The notes under the pieces: model-generated
Database searches by the model: none
What the model was told of the DNA's origin: nothing
The model's input: only the letters and a program-made list of their open reading frames with translations
Position numbers and translations under genes: made by a program
DNA from: Chitinophagales bacterium
GTDB lineage: Bacteria > Bacteroidota > Bacteroidia > Chitinophagales > Saprospiraceae
Length of the DNA: 64,000 bases
Assembly (NCBI GenBank): GCA_013298955.1
Contig: JAAFJT010000008.1
Coordinates: 1 to 64,000 of the forward strand
Direction: 5' to 3'
Shown: positions 51,885-59,805 of the stretch, one piece after another
How positions within the stretch are numbered: the first letter of the stretch is position 1
Layout: every line of letters begins with the position of its first letter

Positions 51885-53747
51885 ATGGCACAAGGCAGAT
51901 GGCGGGTGGCAGATGACGCGCCGAAAACCAAAGTTACCAAAGAATCCTTTCGGGAAGCCCTCCAAATTTTTGAATTTGTGCGCCCGTATAAATGGTCGAT
52001 TTTGGGTGGTTTGGTCATGTTATCTTTATCGACTTTTTCGTTTATGATTTTCCCGAAATTGTCGGGGGTGATGGTGGATATTGCACAAGGCAATCAAAAA
52101 CAATTGCCTACGTATATTCAAAAAGTTACTTTGAGCGATATTGGCATTTTTTTGACCTTGTTATTGGCGGTTCAAGGGATTATTTCGTACAGTCGGGTCT
52201 TGCTTTTTGCGGAAGTGAGTGAACGCGGTATTGCGGATTTGAAAGATCATTTATATCAAAAAATCATCACGTTACCGATTTCGTTTTTTGAAAAAAGTCG
52301 GATTGGAGAATTGATTAGCCGCATCAATTCAGATGTAGATAAGTTGTATAATGTTTTTTCGGTTACGTTAGCCGAATTTATTCGCCAAGTGATTATTTTG
52401 GTGGTTGGGATTTCGATTTTGGCGGTGACGACTCCGCATTTGGCAATTATCATGTTGTTGACCTTTCCGTTTATCGTGATTGGCGCGGTTTTTTTCGGCA
52501 AGTACATCCGCAAAATGGCAAAAGAGCGTCAAGACCAAATCGCTGAAACGAATATTATTTTAAATGAAACGATTACGGCTATCAATTCCGTCAAGGCGTT
52601 TACAAATGAAGGCTTTGAAGCGGCGCGATACAGCAAGGTCAATCGCAAATCGGTGGATATTTCCATGAAATTTGCCCGGGCGCGGGGCATTTTTGCAGCA
52701 TTTATCGTCGTTTTGCTGTTTGGCGCGATGTTTTATGTGCTTTGGCGCGGCGCGGTGATGGTTCAAAATGGCGAAATGAGTGCGGGCGATTTGATTGCAT
52801 TTTTCGTTTATACGATGGTGATTGGAACGGCAATTGTGGGTTTGAGCAATTTTTATTCTGAAATATTGGGCGCGATTGGTGCAACGGAGCGTGTTCGTGA
52901 GATTTTAAATACGCCCTCAGAAGTGGATTTGAAGTTTTCAAATTATGAATTATTATTGAATGATAATCCGTTGAAAGGACAAAGTACGACCCCCACAAAG
53001 CGTTTGCAAGGCAATATTGAATTTAAAGGTGTGACGTTTCGGTATCCGACTCGGACGGATGTGGAAGTATTGAAAGGCTTGGATTTGAGCATTCAGGCGG
53101 GACAAAAAGTCGCCTTAGTCGGTCCGAGTGGGGCGGGCAAATCAACGGTTGTTCAATTGTTATTAAAATTTTATGAACGCGGTGGTGGCACGATAACCAT
53201 TGATAATCAATCGATTGAAAGTTATGAAATTTCTAATTATCGTTCTAATTTAGCGATTGTACCACAAGAAGTGTTGCTATTTGGTGGCACGATTGGTGAT
53301 AATATTCGCTATGGAAAACCCGATGCAACCGAAGCGGAAATCATCGAAGCGGCGAAAAAAAGCAATTCTTGGGAATTTATCAGCAGTTTTCCAGAAGGTT
53401 TGAAGACGATTGTGGGCGAGCGCGGCATTAAATTGTCGGGCGGTCAGCGACAACGGATTGCGATTGCACGAGCGATTTTGCGCGACCCTGCGATTTTATT
53501 GTTGGATGAAGCGACGAGTTCCTTAGATGCTGAATCCGAAAAAGTGGTGCAAGAAGCCTTGAACGAGTTGATGAAAGGGCGAACAAGTATTATTATTGCG
53601 CACCGATTGGCGACGATTCGGGAAGTGGATAAAATTTGTGTGATTGACGGCGGCAGAGTTGTTGAAACGGGGACGCATGAAAGTTTATCGGCGATTCCAA
53701 ACGGTTTGTATAACAATTTGGCGCGATTGCAGTTTGATAATGAGTAG
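51885..53747 (+). CDS. ABC exporter, transmembrane-ATPase fusion (MsbA-like)
   Basis: A 620-residue half-transporter. Six membrane helices (about residues 35-330) with SRIGELISRINSDVDKLYNV coupling region, then the nucleotide-binding domain: Walker A GPSGAGKSTVVQLLLKF, Q-loop, signature KLSGGQRQRIAIARAIL, Walker B AILLLDEATSSLDAES and the H-loop IIIAHRLAT. It works as a homo- or heterodimer; the substrate may be lipid A, another lipid or a drug. Its TAG stop touches the left end of an E-family element. Confidence 0.93.
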   Translation: MAQGRWRVADDAPKTKVTKESFREALQIFEFVRPYKWSILGGLVMLSLSTFSFMIFPKLSGVMVDIAQGNQKQLPTYIQKVTLSDIGIFLTLLLAVQGIISYSRVLLFAEVSERGIADLKDHLYQKIITLPISFFEKSRIGELISRINSDVDKLYNVFSVTLAEFIRQVIILVVGISILAVTTPHLAIIMLLTFPFIVIGAVFFGKYIRKMAKERQDQIAETNIILNETITAINSVKAFTNEGFEAARYSKVNRKSVDISMKFARARGIFAAFIVVLLFGAMFYVLWRGAVMVQNGEMSAGDLIAFFVYTMVIGTAIVGLSNFYSEILGAIGATERVREILNTPSEVDLKFSNYELLLNDNPLKGQSTTPTKRLQGNIEFKGVTFRYPTRTDVEVLKGLDLSIQAGQKVALVGPSGAGKSTVVQLLLKFYERGGGTITIDNQSIESYEISNYRSNLAIVPQEVLLFGGTIGDNIRYGKPDATEAEIIEAAKKSNSWEFISSFPEGLKTIVGERGIKLSGGQRQRIAIARAILRDPAILLLDEATSSLDAESEKVVQEALNELMKGRTSIIIAHRLATIREVDKICVIDGGRVVETGTHESLSAIPNGLYNNLARLQFDNE

Positions 53748-53853
53748 AATTAGGATTTTTGGGATTTTTGAGGATTCAATTAGGATTGATTTTTTAGAAT
53801 GATTAGGATTTAAAATCCTAATTGAATCCCCAAAATCTTAAAAATCCTAATTC
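53748..53853. repeat. E-family palindrome, copy 2
   Basis: Arms GAATTAGGATTTTTGGGATT and AAAATCTTAAAAATCCTAATTC with inner GATTCAATTAGGATTG pairing with AATCCTAATTGAATC. It fills the ABC exporter-yicC spacer. Confidence 0.9.
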
Positions 53854-53882
53854 AAACGAACATTCGTCTTGAAAAAAGACAT

Positions 53883-53890
53883 TACCTTTG
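53883..53890 (+). promoter_or_regulatory. -7 promoter element TACCTTTG
   Basis: TAnnTTTG match 17 bases before the yicC ATG at 53908. This excludes the ORF-track TTG start at 53869. Confidence 0.6.
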
Positions 53891-53907
53891 CATTGAAATT
53901 TATAACT

Positions 53908-54792
53908 ATGATATTATCTATGACTGGCTACGGTCGGGCAACAAAAACCTTTGGCGACAAGACTTTGACGGTTGAAATCCGCGCCCTCAATAGCAAATTG
54001 ACCGATGTGCGGTTCAAAATGCCGCCTTCTTATAAGGAAAAAGAATTGGACTTGCGGCGCATCCTCAACGAGCATACCGAGCGCGGGAAAGTGGATGTTT
54101 CTATCACCCTTAAAACCTTGTCGGGCGAAGATGATTTTGTTTTTAACCACGATTTGTTTGAAAAGTACCTCAAAGAATTGAGGTCGCTTTCACATAAATT
54201 GCATTTGAAAAATAGTGATGGCGATTTTATTCATGCGATTTTGCGTTTGCCCAACATTGTCGGCGGTGAACCAGAAACGCTTTCCGACTCGGAATGGCAA
54301 ATCGCACAATCGACGGTTCGAGATGCCGTAACCGAATTTAATAAATATCGCCGCATCGAAGGCGAATCAATGGAGCGCGACCTCAAAGAACGCATCGAAC
54401 AAATTGCACAAAATTTGCAAGCGATTGAGCCTTTTGAACAAGAACGGGTGACGAAATTGCGCGGGCGATTGAAACAAAATTTGGATGAATTTATGGGGCG
54501 CGAGAATATTGATGAAAATCGTTTTGAACAAGAAGTGTTATTTTATTTGGAAAAAATCGATGTTTCCGAAGAAAAAGTTCGTTTAGCACAACATTGTCGC
54601 TATTTTTTAGACCAAATTGCAGAAAAAGGCGGCAATTCCAAAGGTCGTACGTTGAATTTTATTACACAGGAAATTGGGCGCGAAATCAATACGTTGGGTT
54701 CTAAAGCGTATTCGCATGAGATTCAAAAACTCGTGGTGCGGATGAAGGATGAATTGGAAAAAATGAAAGAATTGATTGCGAATTTAGTCTAA
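53908..54792 (+). CDS. yicC: YicC-family endoribonuclease-like protein
   Basis: A 294-residue YicC/YloC protein. I use ATG 53908 because the conserved N-terminus ILSMTGYGRAT begins there. Blocks: VEIRALNSKLTDVRFKMPPS, ERGKVDVSITL and C-terminal RTLNFITQEIGREINTLGSK followed by A, then VVRMKDELEKMKELIANLV. YicC proteins are RNases affecting small-RNA and mRNA turnover. In other bacteria gmk often follows; here a glycosyltransferase follows after 288 bases. Confidence 0.95.
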   Translation: MILSMTGYGRATKTFGDKTLTVEIRALNSKLTDVRFKMPPSYKEKELDLRRILNEHTERGKVDVSITLKTLSGEDDFVFNHDLFEKYLKELRSLSHKLHLKNSDGDFIHAILRLPNIVGGEPETLSDSEWQIAQSTVRDAVTEFNKYRRIEGESMERDLKERIEQIAQNLQAIEPFEQERVTKLRGRLKQNLDEFMGRENIDENRFEQEVLFYLEKIDVSEEKVRLAQHCRYFLDQIAEKGGNSKGRTLNFITQEIGREINTLGSKAYSHEIQKLVVRMKDELEKMKELIANLV

Positions 54793-54822
54793 GGTGTTTC
54801 TATCCATTAAATATACCAAACC

Positions 54823-54848
54823 TGCGTCAAGTTTCAAATTTGACGCAA
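54823..54848. repeat. D-family palindrome, copy 2
   Basis: TGCGTCAAGTTTCAAATTTGA with its complement CGCA; followed by AGTTATGCTCG, which is also present at the half-site at 38.3 kb. Confidence 0.85.
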
Positions 54849-55080
54849 GTTATGCTCGCATTAATTTACATTTAAAAAATGTATAGCTCTAAAATTGTCC
54901 CTCATTTTTTAATCAGTAAGCCCAAAAATCACCAGAAAGTGTTTGGCAATGGCACAAGATATTGTCAACTTAGCGCGTAAAGCCTTGAAAAAATTATACG
55001 CTGTACTATATTGAAAAATTATTATTGACTAAAATGTAGAACGGATTTGAATAAAGGTACATCTAAATCATCAAAAAAAC

Positions 55081-55860
55081 ATGCCTGCCCTATCCATTAT
55101 CATCGCCGTTTATAAAAATATAGCCGCGCTCGACCTCGTTTTCAAAAGCCTTGCGCAACAGTCTTTTCAAGATTTTGAAGTCATCGTTGCTGAAGATAAT
55201 GACGGTATAGCGATGCGAAATTTCATACAAAACGTTGAAAATCAATTCTTTTTTAAAATAAAACACATCTCGCAACCGGACATTGGTTTCCGAAAAAACA
55301 AGGCTTTGAATCAAGCGATTCGCGTATCGGCGGCGGATTATTTGGTTTTTATTGATGGTGATTGCCTCCTGCATCCGCAATTTTTGGCGGCGCATTATCG
55401 ACATCGGGTGAGTGGATTTGGGTTGTTTGGTCGGCGCGTGATGTTGTCCGAAACCTTGACGAATCGTTTGTATGAAACCTGTGATTTAAACTCAATTTCT
55501 ATTTTTAATTTAATTGTAAATCATTGTCAACGAATTGATTGTGCTTTTTATATCCCTTTTTTGAAACCTAAAATTCATGTTGAAACAGGGATTTGGGGTT
55601 GCAATTGGAGCATTCATAAAAGCGCGTTACAGGCAATTAATGGGTACGATGAAGATTATGTTAAAGCAGGGATTGGCGAGGATACGGATTTGGAATGGCG
55701 GCTTTTTGCCACAGGGATTCAACTGAAAAAAATAAAACATTTGGCAATTCAATATCATTTGTATCACGTTGAAAACTATGCTTCTACGCTCGAAAATGAA
55801 GAAATTTTAATCGAAAAAAGAAAATTAGGCAATGTTTTTTGTCTGAATGGTTTGAATTAG
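55081..55860 (+). CDS. family 2 glycosyltransferase
   Basis: A 259-residue GT-A fold enzyme: ALSIIIAVYKNIAALDLVFK, FEVIVAEDNDG, ISQPDIGFRKNKALNQAIRV, the D-x-D-like VFIDGDCLLHP and the GT7C-like region NGYDEDYVKAGIGEDTDLEW. Probably adds sugars to surface glycans. The C-terminus ends GLN-stop, in which TTGAATTAG is the left end of an E-family element. Confidence 0.92.
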   Translation: MPALSIIIAVYKNIAALDLVFKSLAQQSFQDFEVIVAEDNDGIAMRNFIQNVENQFFFKIKHISQPDIGFRKNKALNQAIRVSAADYLVFIDGDCLLHPQFLAAHYRHRVSGFGLFGRRVMLSETLTNRLYETCDLNSISIFNLIVNHCQRIDCAFYIPFLKPKIHVETGIWGCNWSIHKSALQAINGYDEDYVKAGIGEDTDLEWRLFATGIQLKKIKHLAIQYHLYHVENYASTLENEEILIEKRKLGNVFCLNGLN

Positions 55861-56024
55861 GTTTTTTTGGGATAAGTAGTTGAAGTTAAAAAATCGACAA
55901 AAAAGAATGTTGACTAAAAATTTGATTATCAAGGCATTATACCGTTTGGAGGGTTTCAAACCCTCCAAACGGTGTTGTCAATTATTTAACATTAACCACT
56001 TAATCCTATAAAATCCTAATTCAA
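55850..56024. repeat. E-family palindrome with C-family palindrome nested inside
   Basis: Outer E arms GGTTTGAATTAGGTTTTTTT and TCCTATAAAATCCTAATTCA enclose about 130 bases, in whose middle sits C-family copy 4 (55941-55973, ACCGTTTGGAGGGTTTCAAA pairing with CCCTCCAAACGGT), followed by GTTGTCAATTATTTAA. Confidence 0.88.
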
Positions 56025-56033
56025 AAATTCAAA

Positions 56034-57236
56034 TCAAGCGGTTTCTAATTTAGAAGCCATTGCAAATTGCACTGCTTTTGCCGCCGCTTCGAGTTCTGCA
56101 ACCGTATTGTAATAGTGTGGCGAAAAGCGAATTGCCCAATCCACCTTTTTTTTATTATAATCCAATAATGCAAAATTTCTAAAACTCATTGAAAAATTCA
56201 AATGATGTTTTTTTAGAATATCTTTCATCGCTTCCGCCGAAATATTTTCCACTGCAAACGTCACGATACTGCCCAATCGAACGCCTTGGTCTAAGACACG
56301 CACACCTTCAATTTTGCTCAATAATTGTCGCATGGTCGCACCTAATTGGACATTTATTTTCTCTACTTCATTGATATTCAATTGATTAACGTAACGCAAG
56401 CATTCTGCTAAACCAATGACATTTGCATTCGCATTTTCCCATAATTCAAATCTTCGAGCGGTCGGATGGAGGCTATATTCGTTGTCACCAACCCAATCTG
56501 CACCGCGCATATCTAAAAATAGTGGATGCAAACCTGCCGTTAACGCCTTATCGGACACATACAAAAAGCCAATTCCTCTCGGACCGCGCAAGAATTTACG
56601 GGCTGTTGTCGTCAAAAAATCGCAATGAATGGTTTGAACATCTACCGAAATCTGTCCAACTGACTGACAAGCATCCACTAAATACCAAATATTTTGCTCG
56701 CGACACATTTCACCAACCGCTTCCACAGGTTGTATCAACCCAGAATTGGTCGGAATATGCGTCACGGCGACCAAAATTGGCTTATGTTTCAACATTAATT
56801 GTTTAAAATGAACCAAATCCAAATCGCCTTCGGGACGATTGCCGCCGCGCACGATTTCAATGCCAAACCGTTTTTGCAAAGACAAAAAAGCAATTTGATT
56901 TGAAATATAATCATCATCTGTGGTCAAGATGACATCACCTGATTTGAAGACAATGGCGGACAAGACTTTATTGTATGCATCAGTTGCACTACTTGCAAGC
57001 GCAATATTTAAAGCCTTGGTATTCAATAACTTAGCTGCTTCGTCGTAAAAAGCAAGGAGCGCGTTTTGACGCAAATCACTGAGTTCGTACCCACCCACTT
57101 CGGCTTCTTTTTCCAAATATTCCGTCATTGCCCGCGTAACGACGGTGGGCGGAAGGGATGCACCTGCATTATTGAGGTGGATTTGGGTAAGACAGTGAGG
57201 CGTTTCCTGCCGAATTTTTTTAAGATTCATCATCAC
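56034..57236 (-). CDS. class V PLP-dependent aminotransferase
   Basis: A 400-residue cysteine-desulfurase-like aminotransferase. Features: IHLNNAGASLPPTVV at the N-terminus, NIALASSATDAYNKVL, VTHIPTNSGLIQPVEAVGEM, LVDACQSVGQISVDV and the PLP Lys in TTARKFLRGPRGIGFLYVS. Similar proteins include isopenicillin-N epimerase-like and ergothioneine/egtE-like lyases. The substrate cannot be read. It is a single gene on its strand, divergent from the truncated esterase. Confidence 0.9.
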   Translation of the reverse strand: MMMNLKKIRQETPHCLTQIHLNNAGASLPPTVVTRAMTEYLEKEAEVGGYELSDLRQNALLAFYDEAAKLLNTKALNIALASSATDAYNKVLSAIVFKSGDVILTTDDDYISNQIAFLSLQKRFGIEIVRGGNRPEGDLDLVHFKQLMLKHKPILVAVTHIPTNSGLIQPVEAVGEMCREQNIWYLVDACQSVGQISVDVQTIHCDFLTTTARKFLRGPRGIGFLYVSDKALTAGLHPLFLDMRGADWVGDNEYSLHPTARRFELWENANANVIGLAECLRYVNQLNINEVEKINVQLGATMRQLLSKIEGVRVLDQGVRLGSIVTFAVENISAEAMKDILKKHHLNFSMSFRNFALLDYNKKKVDWAIRFSPHYYNTVAELEAAAKAVQFAMASKLETA

Positions 57237-57329
57237 AATTTTTTTTAAATGAAACGATTGGTTTTTACATCAGCACGGAGCAAATATAGTCTTAAATTAT
57301 AAATCACCAAGCAAAAGAAGATTTTTTAT

Positions 57330-57337
57330 TATCTTTG
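57330..57337 (+). promoter_or_regulatory. -7 promoter element TATCTTTG
   Basis: TAnnTTTG match 20 bases upstream of the truncated esterase start, so that fragment still has a promoter. Confidence 0.6.
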
Positions 57338-57357
57338 TTTCAAAATTTCAATAAAAT

Positions 57358-57561
57358 ATGAATCATCATCAAATTAAAATAGAAAAAACCGTCCATTATT
57401 ACACACATGACACTATTTCACCTTACGTGAAGTATTTTTGGATAGTGGCGCATGGTTACGGACAGTTGGCAAGTAGCCTCCTGCGCAAGTTTCAACATTT
57501 AGACGAGGCGCATTTTGTGGTTGCGCCCGAAAGTTTGTCCAATTTTTATTGGGATAGCTGA
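57358..57561 (+). pseudogene. alpha/beta-hydrolase (esterase-like), N-terminal fragment
   Basis: A 67-residue ORF reading VHYYTHDTISPYVKYFWIVA, then HGYGQLASSLLRKFQHLDEA and HFVVAPESLSNFYWDS. The H-G-Y-G oxyanion strand and the APE-x-LS-x-FYWDS block match the start of YpfH-like carboxylesterases of about 210 residues. The nucleophile (GxSxG), Asp and His regions are absent. The frame ends at 57561, 3 bases before the stop of the convergent glycosyltransferase. No more of this gene is visible in the window. A promoter is intact. Confidence 0.72.
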
Positions 57562-57564
57562 TTT

Positions 57565-59529
57565 TCAAAATTTATCCAAATGAATCAATGCTCGTATCAC
57601 AATATCTACATCACGCCAAACATCATAATCTTTTGCATATAAAAAATCAATTCTTTGTATGGTGGGTTGATTCAATGGTTTATCGCGGGCGAGTCCATCA
57701 GAAGGTGTATAAATACCCGGTTTCAATCGGGGCAATTGATTGGGATAAACGGCGTAACCAACCCATGTTTTGCGCCCGAACAAAATTTGAATACTATTTG
57801 TTAAAAACGATTTTTTATTTTTTATAAACCAAATTATAATTGGGAATAGCACCAAAAAACAAATAGATAAACTGATGTCTAATAATCGTTTATTGCGCCG
57901 ATGTGCGGTTGTATCAATTTTAAATTGGATGTCAATGGTATAAACAGCTCCTGCGGTATTTTTATCACTGCTACCAATAATGCTTAAACTTTCCTCTGGC
58001 AAGATTTTATATTCAATGCTCGAACCCAAAGTCGTCATTTTTGCCATCATATCATTGGCTAAAACATCTTTTGAGCAAAATATAATTTCGTTTATTTTGT
58101 AAATTCTGACAATTTCATCCAATTGCGCCAAACTGCCGAGACAGTGGCGGTGGTCGATTTCTAATTCATTGGGTTCAACCCGACCAATGAAATTTTTAAA
58201 AACTTGTGCTTGATGAAGCAAGTTTTGAGCGCGTTCCGTCTCGGCAACAGAACCAATAATTGCCAAATTTTGAATGGTTTCAACCCCGATTTTAAAGTTT
58301 TTATATTGCAAAAAGTGTTTGCAGACGCGCCAAATCCCAATCGCCAAAGCCGTCCAAACGGCACCCAATAAGAGCAACATCCGCGAAACCCGATATTCCA
58401 AAGGCAATAATCCATAAATCGCCGATAAAAAAACCGTTCCCCAAAAAATACCGCGCAAAATCCGTTTCAATGAAACAGGTGAATCATACCCACCACTAAA
58501 ATAAATCGATGTTAACCAACCTATTACATACAATGGAATATTTAAATATAAAAAAGAAGTAGGATAATAATTCGGCATTTGAAAATAGTAATTTGCCCAC
58601 CAATCTTTCAATCCATACATGCCGATAAAAATTAATATCGCATCCGATACAGGCAAAAAAAGTTGTTGAAAGAGGTTGGAAAACAAGGTCAATGCGGCTC
58701 GAAACCATATCGCTCCTTGCATCAGCGCGATGAAAGCAGTGGCTTGATTGCCTTTAAAATGCTTTCGAGCGAAAATCATCATCGCGTTGTAAAACGTTTT
58801 GACATAATTCAAACTCCCTTTTTTGGTGCTTTCTCCTTTGTAATGAATAATCGTCGTATCTGCAAAATAGTAATTTTTAAATCCTTCTAATACAATTCGA
58901 TATGACAAATCAATGTCTTCTCCATACATAAAAAACGCTTCATCCAACAAGCCAATTTTATCCAAAACGCTCTTTCGCATCCACATAAAGGCTCCTGCTA
59001 AAACCTCCACTTCATGGGTTTCGTCAGGGTCGAGATGCCCCAAAGCATAGCGATTGAAACGCGGACTTTTCGGAAAAAGGGCTGCCAAACCAAACGCTTT
59101 GTAAAACGCAACCATCGGCGCGGGAAAACCGCGTTTACTTTCAGGCAAAAACGCGCCTGAACCGTCAATCATTTTCACGCCCAAGCCCCCCGCTTCTGGA
59201 TGCGCATCCATAAAAGCCGTACATTTCGCAAAAGTATCTTCGCGCACTACCGTATCGGGGTTCAATAACAGGATATATGCGCCTTTTGCAACACGCATTG
59301 CCTGATTATTGGCAACCGCAAAACCCGTATTTTGTTTGTTAGCAATCAAAATTGCCTCTGGAAACTTCTCGCGCACCATTTCCACCGAGTCATCTACCGA
59401 ATTATTGTCCACGACGAACACTTCCGTTGACAGGTGCGGAGCCGCTTCTTGGGCGCGTCGAACCGACAATAATGCCTGCTCTAAAAAATAGCGGACATTG
59501 TAATTGACAATGATGATGGAAAGTTTCAT
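57565..59529 (-). CDS. glycosyltransferase fused to a sugar-transferase-like C-terminal half
   Basis: 654 residues from the start at 59529 (KLSIIIVNYNVRYFLEQALL); the longer ORF start comes from an A-family repeat. Residues 1-260 are a WbbL-type rhamnosyl/GT2 domain: VVDNNSVDDSVEMVREKF, LLNPDTVVREDTF and FFMYGEDIDLSYRIVLEG. Four to six membrane helices follow (about 270-420), then a Rossmann-like segment (NLAIIGSVAETERAQNLLHQ ... EIIFCSKDVLANDMMAKM). The end resembles a degenerate polyprenyl-phosphate sugar transferase (NKRLLDISLSICFLVLFPII, GRKTWVGY, LPRLKPGI). Probably acts in exopolysaccharide or O-antigen synthesis. Confidence 0.85.
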   Translation of the reverse strand: MKLSIIIVNYNVRYFLEQALLSVRRAQEAAPHLSTEVFVVDNNSVDDSVEMVREKFPEAILIANKQNTGFAVANNQAMRVAKGAYILLLNPDTVVREDTFAKCTAFMDAHPEAGGLGVKMIDGSGAFLPESKRGFPAPMVAFYKAFGLAALFPKSPRFNRYALGHLDPDETHEVEVLAGAFMWMRKSVLDKIGLLDEAFFMYGEDIDLSYRIVLEGFKNYYFADTTIIHYKGESTKKGSLNYVKTFYNAMMIFARKHFKGNQATAFIALMQGAIWFRAALTLFSNLFQQLFLPVSDAILIFIGMYGLKDWWANYYFQMPNYYPTSFLYLNIPLYVIGWLTSIYFSGGYDSPVSLKRILRGIFWGTVFLSAIYGLLPLEYRVSRMLLLLGAVWTALAIGIWRVCKHFLQYKNFKIGVETIQNLAIIGSVAETERAQNLLHQAQVFKNFIGRVEPNELEIDHRHCLGSLAQLDEIVRIYKINEIIFCSKDVLANDMMAKMTTLGSSIEYKILPEESLSIIGSSDKNTAGAVYTIDIQFKIDTTAHRRNKRLLDISLSICFLVLFPIIIWFIKNKKSFLTNSIQILFGRKTWVGYAVYPNQLPRLKPGIYTPSDGLARDKPLNQPTIQRIDFLYAKDYDVWRDVDIVIRALIHLDKF

Positions 59530-59553
59530 ATATGATTTCGATAGACGTTTGAG

Positions 59554-59797
59554 GTTTGAATTAGGATTTATAAGATTTGTAGGATTGTTATTATACTTTG
59601 CGGCGAGTGGTTTTGCGATACAATGGGAACGCGGATAACGCGGATTGGGCGAGTTTTCACGGATTTTTTTTGATTTTTGCACTGAATTTCAAAAAAAATC
59701 CGCGCTCATCCGCTTAATCCGCGTCATCCGCGTTCCCATTGTATCGCAAAACCACTCGCCACAAAGTATAACAAGAATCCTACAAATCTTAATTCGA
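59554..59797. repeat. triple-nested palindrome: E outside, M middle, A inside (A copy 9)
   Basis: Outer E arms GAATTAGGATTTATAAGATT / AATCCTACAAATCTTAATTC. The M layer at 59593-59770 (TATACTTTGCGGCGAGTGG / CCACTCGCCACAAAGTATA) continues into GATACAATGGG/CCCATTGTATC. The A layer is at 59627-59738. The loop contains TTTGCACTGAATTTC. Confidence 0.93.
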
Positions 59798-59805
59798 GTC
59801 GTTAT

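Noticed and set aside
2880-57565. A single large inversion between the tgt and esterase breakpoints
   Set aside because: Inverting the interval would join the coiled-coil gene to the reversed esterase and tgt to the glycosyltransferase end; neither gene is restored.
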